Assembly: GCA_050999295.1 (NCBI GenBank)
Contig: JBPCPI010000253.1
Span: 1-25,380 of the forward strand
Source: JACCQS01 sp050999295
GTDB lineage: Bacteria; Actinomycetota; Actinomycetes; Mycobacteriales; Geodermatophilaceae
Direction of reading: 5' to 3'
Length of the DNA: 25,380 nucleotides
This document shows positions 18,501 to 20,399 of the stretch, piece by piece (the stretch's first letter is position 1; each line of letters opens with the position of its first letter). The notes beneath the pieces were generated by a model. The model was not told the DNA's origin, searched no databases, and saw only the letters and a list, made by a program, of their open reading frames with translations. The translations under genes were made by a program, and so were the position numbers.

Positions 18501-18998
18501 AGACATGCCGAAAACGGCAAGGCAGTCCACTGGCGCGGCCACGCGCTCGGGCCCACCCCACCGCTGAGCCAGCAGCGCTTAGCCGAGGTCCAGAGCCGCC
18601 TCGGTATCCGACTGCCCGAGGACTACCTGGACATCGTACGAATCCATCAGGGCAGTGCGCCGGATCGGGACATGCTGACCCTCCCCGACGGGACCGAAAC
18701 GTCGCTGAGCATGCTCCTGCATTTCGAGGACGAACCGGCAGAACTCAACCTCGTCCGGATAGTGGAGGACTCAGACGCCCTCTACGGCAAGCTGATCCCG
18801 TTCGCCATCGATCCCGGCGGGAACTATTTCTGCTTCGACTACCGAGGAGAAACCATCCACTCCTCGGCTGAGACACGGTGGAACCGGCCGGTCGTGCTAG
18901 TCGCCGCCGACGATCCGCATGCCGTACCTCAGCCGGTTGCCGCCGGCTTCACCGAGCTCCTCGATTCGCTTCGAGGAGTAGTCGCGACATCTAGGTAG
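3..18998 (+). CDS. Giant multidomain polymorphic-toxin-like protein with RelA/SpoT-like, OtsA and SUKH domains (5' partial)
   Basis: The frame is open from the first complete codon at position 3 to the TAG at 18996-18998. The GTG at 198 has no Shine-Dalgarno and the frame is open before it, so the true start is probably left of the window; residue numbers below count from that GTG. Order: Pro/Ala/Thr linker (1-130); scaffold block with hydrophobic segments near 396-446, 487-523, 742-793 and 900-970; helical module (1113-1270); RelA/SpoT-like domain (1378-1690); second helical module (1815-1970); OtsA-type synthase (2013-2471); eight beta/alpha repeats (2555-3450); second scaffold block (3457-4668); tandem C-terminal repeats (4751-5560); Pro/His-rich, direct-repeat and collagen-like regions; SUKH domain (6080-6266). 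Enzyme domains strung on repeats and linkers fit actinobacterial polymorphic toxin giants. No signal peptide or secretion domain is visible; it would lie upstream. Whether all 6,300 residues are made as one chain is uncertain, because two small genes overlap the frame at 4051-4284 and 5281-5595. Confidence 0.88.
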   Translation, partial: RAPAVPPVSNGAPAQSPPRATPGATPPPAETATPPPAETATPAADQAPSDQGPIGQTPDDQPPSEVAAPDGQATEGPNAAPAGTPVMAGPGVANAPTGTAPGAAPTTSTPGTAAPAGTAPGTTSPTSAKPSGESQPETAGERAVTSESGTDPAPGQAPVAEPTDARDPSARTEPSPAQTSAETTEDDNGEPNPDDPSSPGTEEITSSAVPGSKYTGDAKKIGSWRRTMRWVRSAMELLAVSDAAGVARITNNGDGTYSGRTPGGRPMSFRVTSESLSPELDPATGKPKLDPLTGKELVPVARTTVDPTTGEVEIRMSDQARKFDVPRALAHEIAEAAAILDGLGNRANVLDDQALNGRDPSQPSPHDLGRLAELRWLDGRVNEARTGLPMRASRDAAALLTNIGLKAGLRNQDTGNFDNRSNDYFERRNALVDTDQQVVDRVNQLPNVGSVPSAVPNTKAWVAKIVGNVGFVGIAPGAALIALGAVTGSGEFIRAGAVTIAAESAGAVTSNLFERRQARHAEYARAVDRLSGRTIDTVESRTASWFVRTAPSVGARFLVAAGAALAVGLNPVLAIPIAVGNLGALYAGNLEAAVERIRTRQQENNDQIQADRDTAMRQARIERDTRTLSREEAALEDRRRGLMMDLGSSLEQAERQLLIQDPDARDAQRPDARAALQTAAQAALDLRGLQAATTPAGPDQLTTGPTTGPIGTDALTPADRAASDNIARQLDRLDAARPWSRGSRDSAYRAALSDAGLELPHPGQRTQAAMQDVARRRVTLDPALLARVEARDLADTTPGLGHYESKWLRIMAAPAVGGPVLLGIAALLGDPLSVTQAGAAFAAPMVYGAVRGIAEWAFNRSAETGRRDIQARQPTVSELDRARERADRRAIPSLAERRAAEEAALERTTEAALRDRQSRAEAALSRAERDAALESAPLLTRTVARLFSRADPDPLLGGIRARPGTAAYQLMTAGSVLAAFAAHVGVSTTGGLSISDFFDPSKWKGVTGNKVNEALLTGGVSGASIVAATGTLGWRTERIFVNQEQRLKAERAAAQAALEAEREAGQRGTPDPLEKALARTRLDRERADRDRAAELKTEYPVRGKGLLRDPIGAVGRAGIISRAVASLFGTDPGPGPLPPRQTGGANEATPDNEGPPAAVPAQDNAPEPTRSDVRPSDLDDGPAQYAWSDSTYEVMRADPNLIDDIYETVRDIPRANGKIGFTKPQIEQITNHILNNKHRLRVWRNNKPTNSFEGRRFDSSGDIAEALIRLSEGRPLEVIDREGEPWSPDIELLEHELLESTRELDGGTDADGIPLRAYEDLHGEANEDFPWEDNIPPPAGENFRDWSNRNGDVPGVPENQGERDDRGIPVRPLADEPGQESGDRQSASDRAAEGRPAQRDGSAGSRSGDESADGPRPVAGVGSAAELSPQRGGPPQTGAQESGDSSYEARRDAILDQAADRAADKTAALIGTLDPDTRARLSDAVDEARVVADEAMQDLQSILDDLNATRSPESQLGLNGVDNRVKSEESVARAYATENAEELVTAEEFVSQLDDLVRFSVLTPDDGYDPAVDAVLSALLNLEKPYTIDVDVDGKQNGVKNYWQQGNRFPGLTVKLLTPSGQRMELQFPTPDSYRVGEDTHDDYKALRLPNAPVAVRVEAFARILQANADFKIDEKITGTREDPKPIVILGVERPPLDNSPERWFGKNPELARYYRYQLSKQSLSVEEHLTGAGYPDAAPRLARAINDAIEAAGQGEPEDGVRRPDLLPGAEPAPSGTGEPVRRGTVGGTRESRTAESSDENVDLGSDDSSAEPDGRLRQGGGPDNQSGSDSSRGDRESAGEPAPEREPVAPDDAGWGQTADDLSDKGPENAAGPSLDSVPARPSATAAEAQLAWAEAAYDAIRGTTTDVAQIAGRTARSASGLEPQFSAKQIARIKASLFTDPHLQDDGTYRRSPANPDIAEAWIRLSTRTDQSPLPVDLDLLVQEQVKADFYAAHQADNDNQGPTASQARQAANAVVADWQARVAELMERTNVQDRPGGPELVEQPSDPEQRPPDTDGRRQAGGQGPTPPTSPEPSGVTSDVVIVANRLPVKQVTQADGSQTWERSPGGLVTALEQFIQGRDAAWVGWSGATDEAAEAFESDGVQLLSVPLTAQAVDDYYAGFSNTSLWPLYHDVAQRPEFYRAWWNSYVSVNQQFAAKAAEVAAPNGIVWVHDYQLQLVPEMLRALRPDRRIGFFLHIPFPPPEVFMQLAGRDQIIQGLLGADLIGFQIPGDAANFLQTAQSLLGLTPSDGTVSVEGRTVTARAFPISIDVERVDTLAKSPDVAERAAEIRQEFGNPERILLGVDRLYYTKGIDVRLRAFGELLRDGVVSAEDTVFVQVAPSSRETVEHYIRTAQEIRQLVDEINSEFGTDERPVVRYINEPLPAAELAALYRLADVMAVTPYRDGMNLVAKEFVASADEDGDAALVLSEFAGAAVEFTQAYQVDPNAVESVKDGLRRALFDSSEERNERLRAMREYLFDHDVEHWSQSFLDALGDEQPSVPQPSPSQTDAEPRTDNPPEPGAPRQTGAQGPTGPDPDANPDRGPDPNAELDAARASVAALAEARADTTTDRIEDGRILVSSGDRRFTIDVQPETAPRPAASTGLPWGRAWVNASGDMRVTVPRGEVSEGLAPLIDRTIQVALDHVADTEPARAGDPAAYAQALGMAQYLVGLAAQNRAASAQQTDTPNRILVSRGLRKFSVDIRPDAAPPRSDAQAKARAWVDSGDVRVAVPSNAVRLDQFLLIEQTIQAALDYKPNAKPAVPDPSQALDPELGVAQRLVEQLAKSHGANTYRLDNQRILVTGGARKFIIDIGPQTGQPGGVGEQSLGLVSIDAIGDVRVRVSLGTDSVLDDLGRHLDHAIQAALDFDPDRDGARPVEDEDLAPPVDRVTDPVAERAAARESVQRVVDGIPGASTDAGRQTTGDQPIQVSRGDRTVTVDIRAEAGRNRLPGRSQSRVWIDAFGDVNVVVSPGAVANDVQSLLQQAIPAALDQDPTQGLLGDPALSPQAALAKAREMVREAAPDFGATGMVDPGNDQLVLVHSQGRTFQVKITPENERPPFPGRAQSRVGIDDSGDVHVSVSPDAMDDLQPLIDQAVYDALKLASSRDAEAEQPLPDPDPDPQLPDLDQIPDLDPDQIPDLDPDQQLVAARVAVEDAVSARGGAVVDVPTTQASDAERLQVTKDSYRFFVDLEPSGDAVSRVGIDDFGVVRVSVSADVAVENLVDLIDEAIQVAFDNDPAATPAQAPAQLNAAAADSETGKAFRSSLVEVRWREMVRQAALFLKAEWTSANELAPIILSRDGREVVVEFRMGDPATDGQDVARVDLDENGRPRVVLIVPGEQTRLSELLYFVERLLDGALDYDRTSVSGQVADPDTVADPETVARLVKAAADKADAKATRATANQMLLTREVQDRAVTVDIITGDPETAAPARVDILTSAHLRVTVSPGAPMSSLPSLLDQLVSVALNTDPDWLPPRSTGPNPDDPSSPGPDEITASAVPDSKFTGDRSWWSKPVEWLFGLPKGSVVSSRVDKTLLTPAKADAVADAAGVAPITANLDRTGFVDGTYSTKTPGGQDFQFDVAAAKLTNPDGTRSTDVARSRFNQETGRWEITVSDRARSFDVPRALVHEIAEVAARLDGRTGRPTIGPDEEVAGDGFLDSNGAITPHGRGRIAELRYLAGVLDQENGRTIPVKWRARQSFYVSSALDLSKNALSRWSATREAVALLRGTDLVSGKQVPGKPGEFDETRSTDFVRNLAALDPDDRLVALRLNLLPQAGSVTSLVPGWKPTLTKAASNAVFVGLVPAAALVGLAGLSGISALLGVAKVVAMAETAGALASNVSERLQALRAEYVSAARDLRPAAEIGPRPGEVATDTSRTGQSGGAPDEDRAEAAKVAAEEAKKAGSEQKPWDESWLLRTAPSLLVRGAASIAAVFAFGLPLTYAPGIVLGNLGASIHGILEGRFAGNQTKAEAEQRESEEKYYAAKEEVENERMAALGDQAAGLRRWSDSLAKGVQALQENKLREALDHLRYATSEQEAVRAATPASPSRVSDLAARLDVAKIPNSSFDPEGRRRANDARVERKGRKALTNLEPENVNSAVIESRRLLKNGAVEIRFKENQFDTDRSDAVRIRVEAVPVEELSPDKELVAQVEPPANPASEDAEYILKISNEADDRTASRAALTALDQLLYVRAGAPTGADQLVEGDIEGPIDPDDFTAADLARQDDITRLLDRLDAGRNPWLRKLDQEYEAALRAAGLALTKEVDQDPDSSEVPQDPYPRSTLRRRVALDPRLLARLEVRAQAPPTPTLAKYQGVWFRVMVLPAIFTPIGITAIGGGGLTVPRLIAEFSAPLAYGAARGFFLWRLDRSMETGNRQVTVQQRMVSEQTKAQILEADRAEQVKSNDELLADRGARQARLAAALDRANRAAWRDSLPMYARALDWALHPADDPDPDPVSTRNAPDTPGDSSTSRNAPPTRAERAEQASADRSDKAEVEQVMAAQELGVVHAVTPAKPGKLPFLFMTAGSIAAANATFIAIAVAAAGIPLEAIVQPSAWQGLGEGATPLLVGSVVGATTATAASALGTWSEKRFADEKRQLSALREAELKALKANLEVIGAAADPSPPPGEPGERSAELAGANAELEAADDPAAEEAAALEQAVPRRGSGPLRIPYDALRRALGSRFGINLPDLTPSPGPSSGGPDGGADTGGPDSRPDGGPDTGGPDTGGPDTGGPDTGRPDTGGPVSPAGGGPVASATAAAQRAAELQPGDVQPGDAEGQLRITLPDGRSLSVQVSVSGATDAAPVTVSKSDGSLEITVDRQSNVAESEREIAREVASFVAAELGAPTGEPILGRAPLPADVTRVDLTVADEASIAVLNELLDQMQRPTATDPTTRADLEGRLIQLTNASGLRLGASDAGERRALLPSDLADALESHGRPDNDEAVKAVTAAVPSLATATGLGVNPDSSDPAVLELVLPDGSTATVRIELGTVGSGVVAVPTGYLPAAGVTIAADASSTAIQVALAGALAELVARSQGAPTGTRLLRPGSTSDPVTDADLTVADRRGLAEFRMADLLAKSSGLPAGEAARWRNAVAEELGLYGAGDGPAVRRGVLTPAEERELAGQRGSEVDEVVQARQLIEAAAESAGGVSARLSAGRVVVSRDGRQVEVDIYVAPFDPAGNAEARVDRKEAPARLGVVVVPGAATTTQFEEEVTEAVSSTLDTGLRGEAPGQPPGDQPDSDRPPDSDLPVDGPKDDAPPDQGPPDLGPSDRGPKGQGPDVGPQPDVGPQPDVGPQPDDGPSDQRTPRILDAVTSGLDRIGEATGLVLSQDPANPQSLRVRLPNGVSGTVRIVVGSTPSGLAVPAIVDGQATVTIDGRMSSIATQIGLAGALGELAARVENAPTGRRLLRSGETSDPITEDDLTVVDRRALAELRMAALLVQSGIEEAARWRDTLAEELGLHGVGDGPVVRRGVLTPAEERELAARHGGEPGEVVLARQFVEAAADRAGAESVRLSAGRVVVSRGGRQVEVDMAPFDPTVDTEARIDRDETPARLRVVVARGAAMTEFEAEIAEAVRSALDETADTSTTRVVVDPTTGEQPSPDAVPDPAETAAQNIDRPPPPRVAPREETEEEFFERMRREANTTGWDDLEELPADPPAPPVIPPAPPVTPLPPRPTEPPRPTEPPRPTQPPPHQHHPHHHPPFDPNHPHHHPPFHPHHHPPFDPNHPHHHPPPVPSPPVVENPSPNPQPPDNDTPGPVQPVPPGTIQPVVWWIEFTDPFGNHHVIAIIVFPLPGGESLTLLIWLIFPPGSVIPIVVIAELFGSSQSLALRQNIEGVADAVLPLLVEQAPDLDPTQLRWLVHQGPFSSPDGAPAETFHEVTFSFDGGHHRLTGVRMLDPAEIDEMTTALNLRPVGQIVDRIQDQLAALSADRSGIPSILGQPGIPSIEQIMNRIQDQLTTLWPDGGSTSPSIPGQPGIPSIEQIMNRIQDQLAAHWPDGSGFPRIEQIMNRIRDLLAAHWPDGSGTPGVPGPPGVPGVPGVPGPPAVPEDPGPPAVPEVPGQPSPPDPGQPSPPDPGKPGSAEKASAHEKASADGNGYGTEIGRRDHNPTWPPVLLPSGVKLGRHAENGKAVHWRGHALGPTPPLSQQRLAEVQSRLGIRLPEDYLDIVRIHQGSAPDRDMLTLPDGTETSLSMLLHFEDEPAELNLVRIVEDSDALYGKLIPFAIDPGGNYFCFDYRGETIHSSAETRWNRPVVLVAADDPHAVPQPVAAGFTELLDSLRGVVATSR
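588..3350 (+). other. Scaffold block, copy 1 (beta/alpha unit, HExxE-like motif, hydrophobic segments, charged helices)
   Basis: Starts at PNPDDPSSPG, followed by SAVPGSKYTGD, then a beta-rich piece (GTYSGRTPGGRPMSFRV, VEIRMSDQARKFDV) and a helix ALAHEIAEAAAIL. This is followed by PHDLGRLAELRWL. Then come two hydrophobic segments (1384-1535 and 1655-1765), an Arg/Glu-rich helical region, a third hydrophobic segment (2421-2576) and another near 2900-3105, each followed by charged, probably coiled-coil stretches. The whole block recurs at 10567-14200 in the same order. HEIAE resembles the start of an HExxH metalloprotease motif but lacks the second His, so I do not call a protease. Function unknown; the hydrophobic segments could act in membrane association or translocation. 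Confidence 0.7.
3535..4010 (+). other. Toxin-associated helical module, copy 1
   Basis: Residues about 1113-1270 of the giant protein. Visible motifs: AWSDSTYEVMRAD, a helix ending NHILNNKHRL, DIAEALIRLSEG and LLEHELLES. The pattern of a Tyr/Asp-rich helix, an I-x-x-I-x-x-H-x-(L/F) segment, DIAEAWxRL and LLxHExxE occurs, to my knowledge, near the C-termini of many polymorphic toxins; I cannot name the family with certainty. A diverged second copy lies at 5640-6110. The giant frame turns into disordered linker at about 4012, just before the nested gene at 4051, as expected if this had once been the toxin C-terminus. Confidence 0.55.
4051..4284 (+). CDS. Small gene nested in another frame of the giant ORF (putative immunity-type protein, 77 aa)
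   Basis: ATG at 4051 (a second in-frame ATG at 4057) has TTGGAG at 4037-4042, 8 nt upstream, a good Shine-Dalgarno; the gene stops with TAA at 4284. The product starts MGMFLVFQKTRESETTVEYQ and continues with YGHSL, LDKSLVIDK and a C-terminal DPWPESGAL. It has a normal residue mix and no membrane segment, like a small cytoplasmic protein. By hand count about 67 of 77 codons end in G or C (87%), against about 33 of 78 (42%) for the giant frame over the same bases, so this is the frame with native codon use. It follows the first helical toxin module directly. Position and size suggest the immunity gene of that module. It resembles small uncharacterised actinobacterial proteins I recall (TxVEYxYGHxxxxxDRxLVIDK), but I cannot name a family. 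Function is inferred from context. Confidence 0.72.
   Translation: MGMFLVFQKTRESETTVEYQYGHSLTNLDKSLVIDKAHPTGPQKDGPRNAMAQRVVGLVMSRRTDLDPWPESGALQS
4330..5270 (+). other. RelA/SpoT-like nucleotide pyrophosphokinase domain (candidate toxin domain)
   Basis: Residues about 1378-1690 of the giant protein. The synthetase-type order can be read: NRVKSEESVARAY (compare RxKSxxSlxrK), DDLVRFSVLTPDDGY (compare D-l-x-g-x-R-x-i), NRFPGLTVKLLTPSG, then ELQFPTPDSYR (compare E-x-Q-I-R-T) and THDDYK (compare H-x-x-Y-K). The Glu and Gln of the ExQ motif, the Asp of DDLVRF and the first Lys are present; the second Lys of the RK pair is Ala. RelA/SpoT-fold domains are established as toxins (toxSAS proteins, the T6SS effector Tas1) that pyrophosphorylate nucleotides or tRNA. 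The substrate cannot be told here. The nested gene at 5281 follows directly and is its natural immunity candidate. Confidence 0.62.
5281..5595 (+). CDS. Nested small gene in another frame of the giant ORF; paralogue of the free-standing gene at 24059 (putative immunity protein, 104 aa)
   Basis: ATG at 5281 with AAGGAG at 5266-5271 upstream, a strong Shine-Dalgarno; stop TGA at 5595. The product starts MAFGDLIYYQV and shares the same layout as the protein at 24059: GDLIY, NLFxVxPSAGPVRAxRL, HPTKTWT, DPTTV, LMDDFD, RVDRTRAEE, LPxExxLRQ. The similarity runs over nearly the whole length, so the frame is clearly selected. About 79% of its codons end in G or C by hand count, against roughly 50% for the giant frame over the same bases, which there reads as a Gly/Ser/Asp/Arg-rich linker. 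It follows the RelA/SpoT-like domain. No membrane segment; probably cytoplasmic. Family not recognised. An immunity role is inferred from size, position and duplication. Confidence 0.82.
   Translation: MAFGDLIYYQVRSRRRPVPVNLFVVEPSAGPVRAVRLNHPTKTWTWDPTTVQQSLMDDFDKAEDRITRVDRTRAEEIANLLESPLPSESQLRQMMQDGVKPPTT
5640..6110 (+). other. Toxin-associated helical module, copy 2 (diverged)
   Basis: Residues about 1815-1970 of the giant protein, homologous to 3535-4010. It has AWAEAAYDAIRG, DVAQIAGRTAR, FSAKQIARIKASLFTDPHL, DIAEAWIRLS and LPVDLDLLVQEQVKADFY. The HExxE of copy 1 is replaced by QEQVK, so if those residues are functional this copy is probably inactive. It lies between the nested gene at 5281 and the OtsA domain. 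Confidence 0.55.
6235..7612 (+). other. Trehalose-6-phosphate synthase (OtsA / GT20) domain inside the giant protein
   Basis: Residues about 2013-2471, close to the length of a whole free-standing OtsA. The family catalyses UDP-glucose + glucose-6-phosphate to trehalose-6-phosphate. Read directly: VIVANRLPV with GGL (Arg for phosphate), WVGWSG, YYAGFSNTSLWPLYH, IVWVHDYQLQLVPEML (Asp), IGFFLHIPFPPPEVF (His), DLIGFQIPGD, the Arg and Lys of DRLYYTKG, VAPSSR, and VTPYRDGMNLVAKEFVA (Asp and Glu). All substrate-binding residues I know from E. coli OtsA are present, so the fold and probably the activity are intact. One change: LDYxKG is LYYTKG (Tyr at 7053-7055). An OtsA domain in a toxin-like giant is unexpected; it could act as an effector that drains UDP-glucose, or as captured housekeeping sequence. 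Confidence 0.9.
7620..7858 (+). other. Linker between OtsA domain and repeat array
   Basis: Pro/Asp/Gly/Thr-rich sequence of the giant frame (PRQTGAQGPTGPDPDANPDRG). Variants of the QTGA/QTGG element also occur near 3420, 4310 and 6190, at other module borders. Confidence 0.5.
7860..10545 (+). repeat. Eight tandem copies of a short beta/alpha domain
   Basis: Copies start near 7860, 8199, 8526, 8910, 9240, 9663, 10011 and 10344, each 190-220 nt plus a Pro/Asp-rich spacer. The consensus is a first strand (r)ILVS, then G-x-R-x-F-x-V-D-I, a variable spacer, a strand xRVxID-x-xGDVRVxVS, then a helix LLIDQAIQxALDxDP. Examples are RILVSSGDRRFTIDV (copy 1), RILVTGGARKFIIDI (copy 3) and ERLQVTKDSYRFFVDL (copy 6). 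The last two are the most diverged. Related units occur in both scaffold blocks and in the C-terminal repeats. Function unknown; a repetitive stalk or scaffold is likely. Confidence 0.75.
9475..9575 (+). repeat. Asp/Pro tandem repeat between beta/alpha copies 5 and 6
   Basis: A 27-bp unit encoding IPDLDPDQ(x) is repeated with little change after a run of PDPDPD. It encodes an acidic spacer inside the eight-copy array. Confidence 0.65.
10567..14200 (+). other. Scaffold block, copy 2 (internal duplication of 588-3350)
   Basis: Begins with PNPDDPSSPG and SAVPDSKFTGD, almost identical in protein and DNA to the start of copy 1. The same order follows: GTYSTKTPGGQDFQFDV, VSDRARSFDVPRALVHEIAEV, a P-H-G-R-G-R-I-A-E-L-R-Y-L segment, hydrophobic segments (about 11490-11650, 11888-12012, 13075-13227, 13680-13890) and charged helices. 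It is about 0.85 kb longer than copy 1, partly from an inserted beta/alpha unit around 12420-12720 followed by APTGADQLVEG and DDFTAADLARQ. The first few hundred bases are the best conserved. Confidence 0.75.
14220..14360 (+). repeat. 15-bp tandem repeat encoding GPDTG
   Basis: The unit ggacccgacaccggc is repeated with small changes, encoding (G-P-D-T/S/G-G) about eight times. It is a Gly/Pro/Asp spacer between scaffold block 2 and the C-terminal repeats, and a likely site of copy-number variation by slippage; because the unit is 15 bp the frame is kept. Confidence 0.85.
14450..16880 (+). other. C-terminal beta/alpha repeats, including one long unit duplicated in tandem
   Basis: Three units are read. 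A first partial unit (14450-14800) has ITLPDGRSLSVQV, then APTGEPILG and DLTVADEAS. Two long units follow (about 14960-15795 and 16045-16880) that match along their length: LPDGSTATVRIE / LPNGVSGTVRIV, APTGTRLLRPG / APTGRRLLRSG, DLTVADRRGLAEFRMADLL / DLTVVDRRALAELRMAALL, RRGVLTPAEERELA in both, SAGRVVVSRDGRQVEVDI / SAGRVVVSRGGRQVEVDM, then an acidic helix. A repeat-rich spacer (15800-16035) separates them. The parts resemble the beta/alpha units elsewhere in the protein. Confidence 0.75.
15958..16026 (+). repeat. 18-bp tandem repeat encoding PDVGPQ
   Basis: Three near-identical copies of ccctcagcccgacgtagg in a row, preceded by degenerate Gly/Pro/Asp repeats from 15880. It forms part of the spacer between the two long C-terminal units. 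Confidence 0.8.
17098..17345 (+). repeat. Pro-rich then His/Pro-rich repeat
   Basis: PPAPPV and PPRPTE repeats are followed by a stretch with 18 His in about 41 residues, in units HPHHHPPFDPN. A 47-bp DNA unit is repeated exactly at 17226-17272 and 17283-17329. The HHH clusters could bind Ni, Zn or Cu; that is inference. The run sits between an acidic helical region and a hydrophobic domain. Confidence 0.85.
17430..17880 (+). other. Hydrophobic C-terminal domain of the giant protein
   Basis: About 150 residues starting VVWWIEFTDPFGNHHVIAII, then PGGESLTLLIWLIFPPGSV and IPIVVIAELFG. The two apolar stretches could be membrane-inserting or core beta strands. A normal soluble-looking region follows (EVTFSFDGGHHRL, MLDPAEIDEMTTAL). 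I do not recognise the domain. Confidence 0.5.
17880..18192 (+). repeat. Direct repeats encoding IEQIMNRIQDQL
   Basis: Three copies of an amphipathic helix (SIEQIMNRIQDQL-x5-WPDG), plus an initial diverged copy (QIVDRIQDQL). A 57-bp segment at 17949-18005 recurs exactly or nearly so at 18051-18107, a 102-bp period; the third copy is shorter. All periods keep the frame. Confidence 0.85.
18200..18365 (+). repeat. Collagen-like GxP repeat
   Basis: Reads GVPGPPGVPGVPGVPGPP, then PAVPEDPGPPAVPEVPG and two PSPPDPGQ units. The Gly-every-third-residue pattern is collagen-like but short. It leads into a Lys/Ala-rich stretch (EKASAHEKASADGNG) before the SUKH domain. Confidence 0.75.
18440..18998 (+). 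other. C-terminal SUKH (SMI1/KNR4) domain of the giant protein
   Basis: The last ~185 residues. SUKH signatures are visible: LGIRLPEDYLDIVRIHQGS, LPDGTETSLSMLLHFEDE, LVRIVEDSDALYGKLIPFAI, GGNYFCFDYRGE, FTELLDSLRG. SUKH proteins are established as immunity proteins of nuclease and other toxins; here the domain is fused to the toxin-like giant. A close copy lies at about 23370-23987. Confidence 0.85.
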
Positions 18999-19705
18999 AC
19001 GGCATTGCGCGAGATCAAGGTCCGCGTCGCCTCGAGAACGAAACCAAGCAAGGCTTCCGGATCGGCGTCCTCGGGGCGGTTGACATCCCCGGCTTGACCG
19101 GCCACCCAGGCGAGGCCCTCACACGCGGCCCAGAGACTGGGCCACAGATGAGCCCACTGCCAGATCTGGAATATCCGCGGACGAACCTTGACCACCGGCG
19201 GGATCCCGGCCAAGCCGATCCCGTCCAGGACCGGATCCTCGGGGGTATTCCCGAGTCCGATCATCAGGGACTGGAGGCGGTAGGACTCGGCGAACTCGCG
19301 GGCCTGCCCGGTCCCTGGGGTGACCTCGGCGATCAGGCCCAGGTCGGCGAGGGTGTCGAGAATGGCCGCCGCGTCGGGCATATCCGCCTCGGCCGCGACC
19401 TCGATGATCGCCTTCCGGGTCCAGCTGTCGGTCCCTCCCCCAGTCGGTCGCCCGTGCGCCAATGCCCAGATGTCGAGGTGCGCCTCATCTGGCAGTTTGG
19501 GTGTGTCCCAGCCGACTCGAACGATGTGATGCCTGGCAGGCGCGTCCAGCTTAGGATGGAAGGGGCCCATGTAATGACCCACCGGAAAAACGACCGGCGC
19601 GGAATCGTCGGATTGCCTCTGATCGGATTCTGATTGCCGCTGATCGGATTCAGGGAGATCCGATTCGGTTTGCTTCGCTCCAGATTCTTTCGCTCGGGGG
19701 CTCAT
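18929..19705 (-). CDS. Cassette gene A1, uncharacterised (258 aa)
   Basis: Start ATG at 19705, one base after the TGA of B1, so translation is probably coupled; the upstream in-frame start at 19741 would lie inside B1. A Ser/Gln/Asp/Glu-rich N-terminal tail (SDQRQSESDQRQSDD) leads to the conserved core: PVVFPVGHYMGPFH, HHIVRVGWDTPKLPDE, LDIWALAHG, a winged-helix-like segment, EVTPGTGQAREFAESYRLQ, LMIGLGNTPEDP, IFQIWQWAHLWPSLWAACEG and YLDVATTP at the end. It is homologous to A2 and A3 and more distantly to the B genes. No transmembrane segment or catalytic motif is recognised. Its 3' end overlaps the convergent end of the giant gene by 70 nt. Function unknown; an immunity or regulatory role would fit the place but is not shown. 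Confidence 0.85.
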   Translation of the reverse strand: MSPRAKESGAKQTESDLPESDQRQSESDQRQSDDSAPVVFPVGHYMGPFHPKLDAPARHHIVRVGWDTPKLPDEAHLDIWALAHGRPTGGGTDSWTRKAIIEVAAEADMPDAAAILDTLADLGLIAEVTPGTGQAREFAESYRLQSLMIGLGNTPEDPVLDGIGLAGIPPVVKVRPRIFQIWQWAHLWPSLWAACEGLAWVAGQAGDVNRPEDADPEALLGFVLEATRTLISRNAVYLDVATTPRSESRSSVKPAATG

Positions 19706-19706
19706 G

Positions 19707-20342
19707 TCAGTTGGCCAGCCTGGAGTCGAGGTAGACGGCATTGGGGCTGAGCAGGAAATGCAAAGTACCTAGCAGCGCGTTCAGCATTGCCAGCGGATCG
19801 GTCGCCAAGGGGTCGTCGATCCCGACCCGTACGGCCGTGGCCGCCGCTCCCTCGCAGGCCAGCCATAGGTTGGCATCCATGTGCGCCCACTCATAGAGGT
19901 CGTAGGCCATCGCCGACATCTGCACGACCGGCAGACCGATCATCCCCGCCGAATAGATCCAGGGTTCCTCGGCGGTGTTTCCCAGCCCCAGCATCAGCGG
20001 GATCAGGCGATGCCGTCGGGCGAAGTCGACGACCGAGTCCGTACCGGGCGTGGTCTCGACGAGAAGATGGTCGGCCATCAGGGATTCGAGCACCTGCTCG
20101 GACTCGGCAATGCCGGCCCGGCCGGCGGCCTCCAGCACGGCTTGCCGGCCCCACGGTTGCTCTGCGTCGCGGTCCGGGGCCCCGTGCGCCAAACCCCAGA
20201 TCGCGAACTGTTCGTCGCTGAGCCGATTGACGTCCGGTCCCACCCGCACCTGGACGAAATGGTCGGCCGAGGTCGGCAGGTCGTAGTAAGCACCGATGCA
20301 ATGCCCAATCGGGATCAGCAGGCTTGCGTCGTCAATGTTCAT
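19707..20342 (-). CDS. Cassette gene B1, uncharacterised (211 aa)
   Basis: I choose the ATG at 20342 (MNIDDASLLIPIGHC) over the TTG at 20366 because TAGGCT at 20350-20355 leaves exactly 7 nt to this ATG, as for a leaderless mRNA. Core: IPIGHCIGAYYDLP, VQVRVGPDVNRLSDEQF, AIWGLAHG, a helix-turn-helix-like stretch, ETTPGTDSVVDFARRHRL, LMLGLGNTAEEP, YDLYEWAHMDANLWLACEG and a C-terminal AVYLDSRLAN. The order of motifs matches the A proteins (GHxxG, IWxLAHG, TPGT, LGLGNT, WAHxxxxLWxACEG, YLD), so A and B are diverged paralogues. The TGA is one base from the A1 start. Family not recognised. Confidence 0.85.
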   Translation of the reverse strand: MNIDDASLLIPIGHCIGAYYDLPTSADHFVQVRVGPDVNRLSDEQFAIWGLAHGAPDRDAEQPWGRQAVLEAAGRAGIAESEQVLESLMADHLLVETTPGTDSVVDFARRHRLIPLMLGLGNTAEEPWIYSAGMIGLPVVQMSAMAYDLYEWAHMDANLWLACEGAAATAVRVGIDDPLATDPLAMLNALLGTLHFLLSPNAVYLDSRLAN

Positions 20343-20379
20343 CGCGATGAGCCTATCGGTCGGCAAGTCATGCCGTCAC
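20342..20379 (-). promoter_or_regulatory. Probable leaderless promoter of B1
   Basis: -10-like TAGGCT (20350-20355) is followed by 7 nt and the ATG; GTGACG (20374-20379) lies 18 nt upstream as a -35 candidate. This spacing fits the common actinobacterial leaderless layout. B2 has a related upstream sequence with a weaker TTTGAT. Confidence 0.5.
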
Positions 20380-20399
20380 AGGAGCGGGCCTGCGTAGCC

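Noticed and set aside
17321..18556. 411-residue minus-strand Gly/Ser/Pro-rich ORF
   Set aside because: Antisense of the collagen-like and direct-repeat region; it mirrors those repeats and has no features of its own.
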